The translations under genes and the position numbers were made by a program. From Theropithecus gelada (taxonomy: Eukaryota > Chordata > Mammalia > Primates > Cercopithecidae), in contig NC_037681.1 of assembly GCF_003255815.1 (NCBI RefSeq), positions 85,911,703-85,975,702 on the forward strand: a DNA stretch of 64,000 bases, written 5' to 3'. Below, piece by piece: positions 32,942 to 43,063 of the stretch. The notes beneath the pieces were generated by a model. It was not told where the DNA came from. It saw only the letters and a list, made by a program, of their open reading frames with translations, and did not search any database. Positions within the stretch are counted from its first letter, which is position 1, and each line of letters opens with the position of its first letter.

Positions 32942-33550
32942 TTTTTAAAATAAAAAAGATTTGTCAGGGCTTATCAAACCTCAAAGATAGTTTTGTTTTT
33001 GTTTTTTTTTTCAATATCTTAATATTCATTTAGATGGAACCAAACAAATACCTTTAAAAAGTAGGAGTGGCGGGCATTTTGGTAGGCTGCTAAATTATCT
33101 CAACATCAAGTGCACCAAGGATTACTAAGCCGAACTGTATGCCGTAGTTGGAAGTGTTAGCCTTGTGCAGCTCTTCTTGTGAGGGGCTTGGGGGCTAGCT
33201 CCTGTGGGAGCCAAGGAATTTTTTGCAGGTTTTGTTCATGTATATGTGTTAAATGAGTTTGGAGAAGATCTGTCAGGTTTAACTTGGCAATGAATTTTTA
33301 AAAAATCAGTTCATGACAGTGTTACAGTTTGCACAAAATAAGCACATTTGTAATTTCGTATGTATTAAATTGACTTCGTAGGAGACAAATATTTTTTTCC
33401 TCACTGGATAACATTATTTTGTCTTGTGTTAGTTACAGCCATTTGACCATAAAGTTTACCTGTAAGGGAGCTCACGTTCCAGTCTCAAGTTAGAGAACTG
33501 TAAGGGCACTGGAGTACGGTTCCCTCCTTCCCTTTTTAAAGTAGCCCTCG
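32942..33550 (+). other. Intergenic, no gene
   Basis: Unassigned AT-rich sequence with no coding frame of interest. Confidence 0.5.
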
Positions 33551-33845
33551 ACTGGGCGCGGTGGCTCACGTCTGTAATCCCAGCACTTTGGGAGGCAAGG
33601 CAGGCGGATCACCTGAGGTCTGGAGTTTGAGACCAGCCTGACCAACATGGAGAAACCCCGTCTCTACTAAAAATACAAAATTAGCCTGGCGTAGTGGCGG
33701 GAGCCTGTAATCCCAGCTACTTGGGAGGCTGAGGCAGGAGAATTGCTTGAACCAGGGAGGCAGAGGTTGCAGTGAGCCGAGATCATGCCACTGCACTCCA
33801 GCCTGGGCAACAGAGTGAGACTCTGTCTAGAAAAACAAAAAAAAG
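33551..33845 (+). repeat. Alu (S-type), full length
   Basis: Begins ACTGGGCGCGGTGGCTCACG and ends GTCTAGAAAAACAAAAAAAAG. Confidence 0.88.
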
Positions 33846-33871
33846 AAGTGACATTTAAAAATTGCTTGTAT

Positions 33872-34169
33872 GGGCCGGGCGCGGTGGCTCAAGCCTGTAA
33901 TCCTAGCACTTTGGGAGGCCGAGACGGGCGGATCACGAGGTCAGGAGATCGAGACCATCCTGGCTAATACGGTGAAACCCCGTCTCTACTAAAAAATACA
34001 AAAAACTAGCCGGGCGAGGTGGCGAGCGCCTGTAGTCCCCGCTACTCGGGAGGCTGAGCCAGGAGAATGGCCTAAACCCGGGAGGCGGAGCTTGCAGTGA
34101 GCAGAGATCCAGCCACTGCACTCCAGCCTGGGTGACAGAGCGAGACTCCGTCTCAAAAAAAAAAAAAAA
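33872..34169 (+). repeat. Young AluY of the Old World monkey (YR-like) type
   Basis: Begins GGGCCGGGCGCGGTGGCTCAAGC with CTAGCCGGGCGAGGTGG and GGCCTAAACCCGGGAGG. The exact target-site duplication AAAAATTGCTTGTAT is at 33857-33871 and 34170-34184. It landed inside the 5' duplication of the next Alu. Confidence 0.93.
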
Positions 34170-34186
34170 AAAAATTGCTTGTATTT

Positions 34187-34484
34187 GGCCAGCCAGGTGT
34201 GACGTCTCACGCCTGTAATCCCAGTGCTTTGGGAGGCCAAGGCTGGTGAATCACCTGAGGTCAGAAGTTTGAGACCAGCCTGGCCAACATGATGAAACCC
34301 TGTCTCTACTAAAAATACAAAAAATCAGCCAGGCATGGTGGTGCACACCTGTAGTCCCAGCTACTTGGGAGGCTGAGGAAGGGGAATCACTTGAACCTGG
34401 GAGGCGGAGGCTTTACAGAACTGAGGTTATACCACTGCACTCCAGCCTGGGCAATAAGAGCAAAACTCTGTCTCAAAAAAAAAA
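34187..34484 (+). repeat. Older Alu (S/J-type), full length
   Basis: Begins GGCCAGCCAGGTGTGACGTCTCACGCC. Its target-site duplication is ATTGCTTGTATTTG to the left and ATCACTTGTATTTG to the right (34484 on), with two changes that agree with its age. Confidence 0.88.
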
Positions 34485-34758
34485 TCACTTGTATTTGCAT
34501 GAAAATCACTGAGTTTCCAATTTTAAGTGTTCTTCAGAGTTCTAACATGCATCAGAACACAGAGTGCTATGATATTTCCCCAAGAGTATTCTGCAAGTCG
34601 CAGCTAGATGCCCTACATCCCAAGTGTGTTTTGTGGTTTACAGAGTTAGGGAAATACTGCATAAACGTTCCCTGCAGCATATTGAAGTCTCAGAGATGTC
34701 CTACAGGAAGAACACGCAGCCGACTTGATTCAGCGCAAGGGATGTCTTTCTGTTTCTT

Positions 34759-34990
34759 CTCTCTCTCTCTCTCTTTCTCTCTCTCTCACTCTCTGTCTCT
34801 GTGTGTGTGTGTTTCCTTTCTCTCTCTCTCTCCCCCTCCTTCACTCCGTCTGTATCCCTCCCTCTTCCTCTCTGTCCCTCTTTCTGTTTTCCTTTCTCTT
34901 TCTTCCCCAACTCTTTCTCCCTCCCTCTCCCTCTCCACTTTTTTACCTCCCCTCCTCCTCCCACTCCTCTCTCTCTTCCCCTCTTCCTCA
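34759..34990. repeat. Long polypyrimidine (CT-rich) tract
   Basis: More than 230 bases of nearly pure C/T on the + strand with (CT)n, (TCTC)n, CCCTCCCTCTTCC and a short GTGTGTGTGTG island at 34799-34811. The long frames read through it (Ser/Leu/Pro or Arg/Glu/Gly rich) are composition artefacts. Such mirror-rich tracts can form triplex H-DNA. Confidence 0.85.
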
Positions 34991-35035
34991 CAGCCTCCCT
35001 CTGTGGCCCACCACCTGTTAGTACTATGCAAAGCA

Positions 35036-36541
35036 CATTCTGGGAAATCCTGGTCCTAGCCAGTAGGACAGCTGTAGTAGCTATGGTGAAATTTCACATT
35101 TCTGGGCCCTGTTTCCTCCTTTGTCAACAACAGGTTTCCAGGTGCTAGGAATTGTCATCACTCACACTCCCTTCCTCAAGGGTTCGCTTTAGAACTAAGA
35201 TTCGAGGATTAGAGATGTTTTCAATATACGGAATAAGCTGTAGAATGTCAAACAACAGCAGATAGGAGGAGAGAGAAGACTATAACTGACAAATACATTA
35301 GACTAATGACTGCAAAGAAAACCTAGAAACTGGGAGGTTATTAGTGGACATTGGCCATGACTTGTGGCCACCAACCATCATTTGAATTCTCTTACCATGA
35401 TTAGGGATTTTTCTACATTACAAATCTCGCTTCCCTGAGGCAGAAGTCAGCAACTCACCCTTCTAGCTTTTCTTGTAGCAAAGATCTGCCCATTAGACAC
35501 TCCCACTCCAGAAGCAGGTACCCAGAGGAATTGTTTCCTAGCCAGGGGTCACCACAGGCCTGAGGTTTTGAAGCAGAGCTGGGCAAGGCGGCTGGTATTC
35601 AGTGCCCAGTGTCAGAGGTGTGAGTGGCAGAGACGATGTCCAGGAGGGGAGGTGGCAAGAGTCACTGCTGAAGGCCCACAGCATGGTTGGGCCTTGGTCC
35701 TGACTGGATGTCCTCCAACTGGACTCTGCGGCCCTCCTGGAGATTCTGCGAACTCCTACATATTCTTTCCTAGTTTATTTCTGTCTAAATCATCCAGGGC
35801 AGGGTCGGCTTTGTTGCTTGCAGCTAAGACTCTGACTAATATAGGTAAATGCGGACAATATCTGGCTGGGATGCAATTCTGTCTTAAGGAAGCCAGTGCT
35901 TGGCAATGAAAGACACTGGATAGTTCCAAAACATTTAGTTCAGCAATATAGAATGTGTTTATTCTCTCACATGTCCAAGGTAAGAGCTCTATATGCACAC
36001 GTAGCAGGGGCTCAATATTTTATCAAATTCAAGTCAGCTTTCTCAAAAGAGAGGTGCCATTCATTTGTTCAGTCCCTTCATCCAGTGAAATGAGATTCTG
36101 ACTTAAGATTTCCTTTGGAGCAGAAGGTGAAAAGAGCAGACAGTGAGCTCAGCTATATCCTGCCAAGTTTGTTTTTGCACCCTATGAATATGGTAGGATT
36201 AATGAAATCCCAAATAAACTTCCAGGAAAGATGAAAGAATTTATAAATGATAATGATGTAAAGTAAATTCACACTAGGGTTTTCCCCTTTCTGATAGGAG
36301 CTGAGGGTGGGGGAAAGGAGGGGGCTGGTAAAGGATCAGGATTTTATTCATGCCTTCTCTGAAATAAAGCAGAAATGTTAGACACCAAGAAAGCCACTCT
36401 GAAAAGTATTTTCCTTGATCTCAGGAGACCGTGGAATTATTTATTTAATCAATCAACAAGTCCAAGATGAAGGTGCCAGAAAAATAAAAAAAAATATACT
36501 GCAGGGAAAAGGCCAAAAAATAAAAAAAGTAATAATTAATA
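35036..36541 (+). other. Intergenic, no gene; possible old repeats
   Basis: 35330-35560 and 35755-35850 (TTGCTTGCAGCTAAGACTCTGACTAATA) have the look of an old LTR or other dispersed element but are too diverged to assign. The 113-residue frame 35568-35909 has no recognised family. Confidence 0.4.
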
Positions 36542-36820
36542 GGCTGGGCACAGTGGCTCAAACCTGTAATCCCAGCATTTTGGGAGGCCGAAGCAGGTGG
36601 ATCACGTGAGTCCAGGAGTTTGAGACCAGTCTGGCCAACATGGTGAAGCCCCATCTATACTAAAAATACAAAAATTAGCCGGGTGTGGTGTGCACCTGTA
36701 ATCCCAGCTACTAGGGAGGCTGAGGCATGAGAATCACTTGAACCTGGGAGGTGGAGGCTGCAGTGAGCCGAGATCGTGACACTGCACTCCAGCCAGATTG
36801 ACAGAGCGAGACTCAGTCAA
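36542..36820 (+). repeat. Alu (S-type), full length
   Basis: Begins GGCTGGGCACAGTGGCTCAAACC. In place of a plain A-tail it has (AATT)n at 36820-36845. Confidence 0.88.
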
Positions 36821-36937
36821 AATTAATTAATTAATTAATTAAAAATTAAATAATCAACAAATATTTTAAATCCATTACCTGATATGGGCTTGGCTATCTG
36901 AGGGTTGCTGTAAAAAAATATTGAAGCAATATTTAAT

Positions 36938-37486
36938 TTTTCTGAACCATTTGAGAGTAGCTTGAGACATCATGCCCTGTTACCTCTTAATACCTCAGTG
37001 TATATTTCCTAAGAACAAGGATATTCACTTACATAGCCACAGTTACCAACTTTGGCAAACTTAACATGGATGCAATTTTTTATGTTCTACACTCCATATT
37101 CCACTTTTGTAAATTGTCCCATTAGGGCCTCAAAGCAGTTTCCCTGTCCTTTGCAGAATCAAATCCGGCATCACATACATTTAGGTATATTCCTTTTGTT
37201 TTTGTCACTCTGGAACACTTCCTCAACCTTTCTTTGTCTTTTATAACAGTGAAATGTTTGAAGAAGAGAAGCCAATTATCTCATAGCACAATTTGGGTTC
37301 CTCTGATGTTTTCTTGTGATTAGGTTCAGGTTAGGTAGCTCTGGCCAGAAAACTGGATGGTGATGTTGAGCAATGTCCATCTGTTAATGCTCATTTCAGT
37401 CACCTGGTCAAGTGTGGTCACATTTCTTCATTGCCAAGTTACCATATTTTCCTCCTTGCAATTCATAAGCAAGCTGTGGGGTGATG
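36938..37486 (-). mobile_element. Old L1 (L1M-type) 3' end
   Basis: TTTCTGAACCATTTGAGAGTAG, TATTTCCTAAGAACAAGGATATTC, CTTACATAGCCACAGT, TGTCCCATTAGGGCC, GATGTTTTCTTGTGATTAGG and CTTGCAATTCATAAGCAAGC follow the complement of L1M 3' sequence in order. Part of it (CTGAACC.TTTGAGAGTA) is shared with 13995-14015. No open frame remains. Confidence 0.75.
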
Positions 37487-37495
37487 TACTCTTGT

Positions 37496-37811
37496 TTTTT
37501 ATTTGTTTGTTTGCTTGTTTTGTTTTGAGATGGAGTCCTGCCCTGTCACTCAGGCTGGAGTGTAGTGGCACCATCTCGGCTCACTGCAATCTCTGACTCC
37601 CTGATTCAAGAGATTCTCCTGCCTCAGCCTCCTGAGTGGCTGGGATTACAGCTGTGCACAAACACGCCCAGCTAATTTTTGTATTTTTAGTAGAGATGGA
37701 GTTTCACCATGTTGGCCAGGCTGGTCTCGAACTCTTGGCCTCAGGCAATCCACCTGCCTCGGCCTCCCAAAGTGACGGGATTACAGGCGTGAGCCACCGT
37801 ACCCAGCCATA
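37496..37811 (-). repeat. Alu (S-type), full length
   Basis: TTTGTTTGTTTGC tail complement, then GAGATGGAGTCCTGCC... to CCACCGTACCCAGCC. The target-site duplication TACTCTTGT is at 37487-37495 and 37812-37820. Confidence 0.9.
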
Positions 37812-37869
37812 TACTCTTGTCTTTTAAGGGACTGGGACATACCATATTAATGGAGGCTACAGAGGGCTG

Positions 37870-38030
37870 TAGTGAGAACCAGCTCAAACAGTCCTCACTC
37901 AGTCATTCTCTAGCCGTGTGACCTGGACGAATTCTCTAACTTCTCAGAGCCACTGTTCCTTTTCTGTGAAATGGGATAATAATATTTCCTCCCATTGTTG
38001 GAAACATAAGTAAACATATAAGATACTTGG
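37870..38030 (+). repeat. MIR SINE
   Basis: CTAGCCGTGTGACCTGGACGAATT, CAGAGCCACTGTTCC and TGTGAAATGGGATAATAATA match the MIR core in forward orientation. Confidence 0.78.
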
Positions 38031-38084
38031 CTCAGAGGAGACATACTACAATGCGAGTGTGCTTCTCATTCGCCTCTGCTTTTT

Positions 38085-38389
38085 TTTTTTTTTTTTTTTT
38101 TTTTTTTTGAGATGGAGTCTCACTCTGTTGCCCAGGCTGGAGTGCAGTGGCATGATCTCGGCTCACTGCAACTTCTGCCTCCTCAGTTTAAGTGATTCTT
38201 CTGCCTCAGCCTCCTGAGTAGCTGGGATTACAGGCACCCGTCACCATGCCTGGCTAATTTTGGTATTTTTAGTAGAGACTGAGTTTCACCATGTTGGCCA
38301 GGCTGGTCTCTAATCTCAAGTGATACACCTGCCTTTGCCTCCTAAAGCGCTGGGATTAGAGGTGTGAGCCACCGATTCGGGTCTTCTCT
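38085..38389 (-). repeat. Alu (S-type), full length
   Basis: A long T-run (38080-38108), then GAGATGGAGTCTCACTCTG... to GTGTGAGCCACCG. The target-site duplication TCTGCTTTTT is at 38075-38084 and 38390-38399. Confidence 0.9.
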
Positions 38390-38412
38390 TCTGCTTTTTA
38401 AAGTTACTTTAA

Positions 38413-38595
38413 CTTTGTGCTTTTCTAAAATAGAGATGGGGTCTTGCTACATTGCCCAGGCTGGAGTGCAATGGCTAGTCACAGGTGCCACCATAGTTCA
38501 CAGCAGCCCTGAATTCCTGGGCTCAGGCAATCCTCCTGCCTCAGCCTCTCAAGTTGTTGGCACTCAGGTAGCACCACTGCACCCAAACTTGGTAC
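38413..38595 (-). repeat. Free Alu monomer (FLAM-like)
   Basis: Diverged complement of one Alu arm, GAGATGGGGTCTTGCTACATTGCCC... to AGGTAGCACCACTGCACCC. A perfect 17-bp target-site duplication TTTTAAAGTTACTTTAA is at 38396-38412 and 38596-38612. The left copy overlaps the right flank of the Alu at 38085. Confidence 0.8.
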
Positions 38596-38954
38596 TTTTA
38601 AAGTTACTTTAAAGTCCAAAGTCAAGGACAGTGGTTTGTTGATCTCTTACTATTGTTTCTAGTGCTATGAATGGACATCAAGGATAAGCGAATCATACAA
38701 TGCGACCTATGGCAAGAGGTATGAGAAACCAGATATGCAACAGATGGCCTCTTTGGAAATGGCAGGAGCAGGGGCTAGAGGCAGCAACAAAAGCGTCATC
38801 TTGAAAGGCGTCTTCATGCGCAGCTTGAGTCAGCTGTGAGGAAAATAGCCAAGGAGACACAGACTATGAGACTGCCCGTGCCCTAGGGTTCTCTGCAAAA
38901 TCAAGGTCTCAGGGTTTCACCCCATTCCCTGACCAAAAGCCAGGAATGTGAGGC

Positions 38955-39058
38955 TGAATCTGCCCTACTGCCGATTCACCGTGTGTCTCTGGGAAAACCA
39001 CCCATCTTCTCTAAGTCTCCATTTTCTTATCTGCAAAATGAGGGGTTTTGACCAGATC
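38955..39058 (+). repeat. MIR SINE, left part (split by MER5A)
   Basis: TGTGTCTCTGGGAAAACCACCC, AAGTCTCCATTTTCTTATCTGC and AAAATGAGGGGTTTTGACCAGAT match MIR. Its continuation (AGCCTTCCTAGATTTAAGTTTC) appears at 39240, after the MER5A. Confidence 0.72.
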
Positions 39059-39059
39059 T

Positions 39060-39226
39060 GTAGTTCTCAATCTGGGCTATGCATTAGAATCATTAGGGAA
39101 ATTTTTTGAAAAATTCTAATTCCTGGACCCATCCCCAGACCACTTGAATCAGAACCCAGATTTCAGAATTTTTCGAAAATTCCCCCAGAGGATTCTGCTC
39201 TTAACCGAATGTGAGAACCACAGACC
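39060..39226 (+). mobile_element. MER5A-type hAT relic inserted in a MIR
   Basis: TGTAGTTCTCAATCTGGGCTATGC at the left and GAATGTGAGAACCACAGACC at the right form the worn inverted ends, with CATTAGAATCATTAGGGAAATTT and CCAGACCACTTGAATCAGAA inside. About 167 bp, no coding capacity. Confidence 0.78.
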
Positions 39227-39231
39227 TAAAT

Positions 39232-39553
39232 AATCTTAAATAGCCTTCCTAGATTTAAGTTTCTATGAATCCATGAATGGGATATTCTGAGGAACTGAGT
39301 TTTCTGATGAACTTAGAATTCACCACCAGAAATTCCTTTTTGTTTCTATTCCTATTTTTGAAAACTCTTCTAAAGTGAAAAAGTTTAAAAAATCTTGAAG
39401 GTCCTTCCTACCTTAAAGTTTCTATGACTACATGAGAAGGATATTTGGAGGAGCTAAGTTTTCTGGTGAATTTAGTACTTACTAGTTTAGCACCAAAAAT
39501 TCCTTTTCATTTTTATTTCTATTTTTGAAATCTTTCCTAATGTGTAAAATTCC
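39232..39553. repeat. Diverged tandem duplication, two units of about 160 bp
   Basis: Unit 1 (39232-39390) and unit 2 (39391-39553) share in order AATCTT.AA..., CCTTCCTA, AAGTTTCTATGA, GGATATT, GA..TTTTCTG.TGAA.TTAG, AAATTCCTTTT and TATTTTTGAAA. The offset is 159 bases. Unit 1 begins in MIR-tail-like sequence. A small insertion (about 9 bases) distinguishes unit 2 near 39480. Confidence 0.75.
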
Positions 39554-40004
39554 AACCTCCTGTCTAGGGAAGCAGGGACAATAAATTCATAACACGGAGG
39601 CCACCACATGCTCTCTTCCCTTGACAGGGCAGACATTACTAATTGATGAAGACACTGACCCTCCAACTTGCCATAAAAATCCATCTCACCTCTAGGCAGC
39701 CATAACCAATCAGTCAAAGCTGACACTTGAAATGAAACTGATTTGCCATTTTGGGTTTGGTGAATTTAGCTCAGTATTTCTTTCATAATGGGGCCTCAAA
39801 GGCAAGATTCCAAACAACCCTTCCTCCACTCCATCCTCTCCAAATACACCGGGCTGTAGGACAGGTGGTGTGGGGGCTGTGCTGAATGTATACTGAGTTC
39901 AGATAAACTTTGGGTATAAATAAAATTTTTATAAAATATGTTTTGCTGCCATTTACGTCTTTTACTTAAATTTAATACAAAGAAGCCAGTTCTAGGGAAG
40001 CAAT
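39554..40004 (+). other. Intergenic, no gene
   Basis: Unassigned sequence, no repeat recognised and no coding frame of interest. Confidence 0.5.
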
Positions 40005-40212
40005 ATGGCAAGTAGAGTAGGAGCCCGGGTTCAAATCCTGACTCGGCCGCTCACTAGTTGGCACATTTTGGACAACTTCCCTAAATTCTCCTCTCTGTGC
40101 CTCAGTCTTCTCATCTATAAAATGGGGGCTAATAATAGTAGGGTTATTGTGAGGTTTGAATGAAATAATAGACCCAACACCCAGGATCTGACACACAGGG
40201 AACTCAACAAAC
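40005..40212 (+). repeat. MIR SINE, nearly complete
   Basis: CCCGGGTTCAAATCCTGACTC is the tRNA-type B-box region, then CACTAGTTGGCACATTTTGG, CTCTCTGTGCCTCAGTCTTC, ATAAAATGGGGGCTAATAATAG, GGGTTATTGTGAGG and TCTGACACACAGGGAACTCAA. Confidence 0.85.
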
Positions 40213-40766
40213 CTTACCTATTTTCCTTGCTAATATCATACATTGAGGGCTTCATTAAGTGATTTATGGCAAATCAAAATTGCATAGAAGTTAGAAGTAG
40301 TAGAAATAATAGTAGCGGAGATAATAGAAATAGCTATATTGTGCCCCATTTGCCAGCCCTTGGGAGGGAACGAGCCTGCATCCACTCCAAGTGTCTGTAT
40401 CCACCCAAAGTGAGCGCCTTGACAATGTGGTCTTGGGGGAAGCCTCCACATCTGGGGTGTGGTCATGTAAGCTTGAAGCACTTAGCAAGAGCTGTGGTGG
40501 CCCAAAGGGGGTGTTTTGAAAATTGTCATGTGTGCTTTTTTTGTTGACTCTGCCATTGGCATTTAGGAATGGGGAGGAAGCTAGATGTCCTGCAATGTGT
40601 CCCAGACAACGAAGAACTGTCTCATGTCCCACGTGACTTTCAAATGTTCCCCTAGCCTAGACTCACTACAAATGTAAATCAGCAATACTTAGAACACAAT
40701 GATCCTGAAAATAACTTTAAAGAAGTTACTTGAAAAGGCCAGTAATTTAGAAGATCATTCCATAGA
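40213..40766 (+). other. Intergenic, no gene
   Basis: Unassigned sequence with an AGTAGTAGAAATAATAGTAG trinucleotide-like run at 40298-40316. Opposed frames of about 110 residues show no family. Confidence 0.5.
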
Positions 40767-41070
40767 TTTTTTTTTTTTTTTTTGAGATGGACTTTCACTC
40801 TGTCACTCAGGCTGGAGTGCAGTGGCGTGATCCCAGTTCATTTCAACCTCTGCCTCCCAGGTTCAAACAATTCTCCTGCCTCAGCCTCCCTAGTAGCTAG
40901 GATTACATACAGGTGTGCACCACCACACCCAGTAATTTTATATTTTTAGTAGAGACGAGGGTTCACCATGTTGGCCAGGCTGGTCTCGAACTTCTGACCT
41001 CAAGTGATCCATCCCCCCACTCAGCCTCCCAAAGTGCTGGGATTACAGGCGTGGGCCACTGCACCTGGCC
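40767..41070 (-). repeat. Alu (S-type), full length
   Basis: T-run, GAGATGGACTTTCACTCTG... to GGGCCACTGCACCTGGCC. Confidence 0.88.
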
Positions 41071-41321
41071 TATAGAGAAAAACTTAAATGGAAGAAACAT
41101 CTTGTCTCGAAATGATTAACTTACTCATGTTGTCCTGGTTGCCTGCTCTATCTATTGAGCATTTCTAATTACAAATTTTACTGAAAAGAGTTTCAATACA
41201 GTAGGGAGTTTACTGTACAATGAAACCAAATGAAAATAAGAAACAGATTTGAGATTTATTTAAACAAATTTTGAGCCAAATATAAAAGAGCAAACTCATG
41301 AAATGCAAGGATCTCATAGGT

Positions 41322-41629
41322 TGTTTTTTTTTTTTTTTTTTAATTTGAGACAAGGTTTCACTCTGTTGCCCAGGCTGGAGTGCAGTGGCACAATTTTGTC
41401 TCACTGCAACCTCCACCTCCTGGGCTCAAGCAATTCTCCTGCCTCAGTCTCCTGAGTAGCCGGGATTAACAGGTTCATGCCACTGTGTCCGGTTAATTTT
41501 TTGTGTGTGTGGAAATGGGGCTTTGCCATGTTAGCCAGGCTGGTCTCAAACTCCTGAGCTGTGGTGACCCACCCACCTTGGCTTCTCCCCAAGTGCTAGG
41601 ATTACAGGCGTGAACCACTGCGCCTGGCC
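41322..41629 (-). repeat. Alu (S/J-type), full length
   Basis: T19 run, AATTTGAGACAAGGTTTCACTC... to GAACCACTGCGCCTGGCC, with several small indels. Confidence 0.87.
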
Positions 41630-41778
41630 TAAGAAGTTTTGACACAAGCATGCAATGTGAAATAAGCACGTCATGAAGAATGGGGTATCCATCCCTTCAA
41701 GCAATCATTCTTTGAGTTACAAACAATCCAGTTACACTCTTTATTTTAAAATGTACAATTAATTTATTATTGACTGTG

Positions 41779-42052
41779 GGCTGGGCATGGTGGCTCACGC
41801 CTGTAATCCCAACATTTTGGGAGGCCAAGGTGGTGGATCACTTGAGGTCAGGAGTTCGAGACCAGCCTGGCCAACATGGTAAAACCCTGTCTCTACTAAA
41901 AATACAAAAATCACCTGGGTGTGGTGGTGCACGCTTGTAGTCATAGCTACTAGGGAAGCTGAGGTAGGAGAATCGCTTGAACGCTTGAATCAGGAGGCAG
42001 AACTCTAGCCTGGGCAACAGAGCGAGATTCTGTCTCAAAAAAAAAAAAAAAA
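41779..42052 (+). repeat. Alu with internal deletion
   Basis: Begins GGCTGGGCATGGTGGCTCACG; the right arm jumps from TCAGGAGGCAGA to ACTCTAGCCTGGGC, so the GTTGCAGTGAGCC region is missing. Worn duplication ATTGACTGTG/ATTGACTATG. Confidence 0.86.
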
Positions 42053-42277
42053 GAAATAAAATTAATATTGACTATGATGTGGCCTCTTTCAAATCCGTCC
42101 TCATCGTCCTTTGTTTCTCATAGGATACGGCCCCCAGGTTATTTTAAGTGCTAGAGACTCTTTCCAAAACATACCCTTATCCCAGGCCAAAAAACGAGGA
42201 ACCACACTGATGCTGTATTTTGCAAATAACCCCAGCTCATTTATGACTTTGAGTCTGTAGCTTGTTTTAGTATATTA

Positions 42278-42632
42278 TAGGTTGAGTATCCCTTATCTGA
42301 AATGCCTGGGATGAGAAATGTTTCAGAGTTTCTGAATTTTGGGATATTTGCACGTATATAATAAGATATTTTGGGGAATGGGACCCAAGTCTAAACAGAA
42401 AATTTATTTATGTTTAACATACACCTTATACAGATAGCCTGAAGTTAATTTTATATAACATTTTACATAATTTTGTGCATGAAAAATAACATTTTGACTG
42501 TGTTTTGCCTGTGACCCATCACATGAGGTCAGGTGTGGAATTTCCCAGGGTGGCATCATGTCAGCACTCAAAAATATTCAGATTTTGGAGCATTTTGGGT
42601 TTTGGATTTTCAGACTAGGGATGCTCAACCTG
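42278..42632 (+). mobile_element. Tigger/mariner-class non-autonomous DNA transposon
   Basis: A 355-bp element with terminal inverted repeats: TAGGTTGAGTATCCCTTATC at the left and GACTAGGGATGCTCAACCTG at the right are complementary apart from a few changes. It is flanked by TA at 42276-42277 and 42633-42634, the duplication expected for Tc1/mariner-type transposition. It has no transposase. Family known; the exact name is not certain from memory. Confidence 0.8.
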
Positions 42633-42755
42633 TATTTCTATTTTAAATAAGGTTATTTTGTTCTTTCTTTTATATACAGATAAGTGTTCTCTGTTATTAC
42701 TTGGCCTAACACTAATTTTTGGTTTTTATTCTAACGTCCATTCATACCTCTGCTC

Positions 42756-43063
42756 TTTTTTTTTTTTTTTTTTTTTTTTTGAGACAGAGTCTCACTCTGT
42801 CGCCCAGGCTGGAGTGTAGTGGCGCGATCTCGGCTCACTGCAACCTCCACCTCCCGGGTTCAAGCGACTCTCCTGCCTCAGCTTCCCAAGTAGCTGGGAC
42901 TATAGGCATGTACCACCACGCCCGGCTAATTTTTTTTGTACTTTTAGTAGAGATGGGGTTTCACTGTGTTAGCCAGGATGGTCTCAATCTCCTGACTTTG
43001 TGATCTGCCTGCCTTGGCCTCCCAAAGAGCTGGGATGACAGTCATGAGACACTGCTCCCAGCC
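42756..43063 (-). repeat. Alu (S/Y-type), first of a tandem pair
   Basis: T-run, GAGACAGAGTCTCACTCTGTCG... to CACTGCTCCCAGCC, directly abutting the next Alu in the same orientation. Confidence 0.88.

Noticed and set aside
34391..35059. A 222-residue open frame on the + strand and long opposed frames
   Set aside because: It starts in an Alu and runs through a CT-rich tract, giving Ser/Leu/Pro (or Arg/Glu/Gly on the other strand) low-complexity translation. No conserved domain or splice context.
35330..35850. Possible old LTR (CTAAGACTCTGACTAATATA)
   Set aside because: Resemblance is too weak to assign a family or boundaries by eye, so it is only mentioned in the intergenic entry.
40030..40045. 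tRNA-like B box (GGTTCAAATCC) as a possible tRNA gene
   Set aside because: It belongs to a MIR SINE, which is tRNA-derived; no cloverleaf or anticodon arm can be formed.
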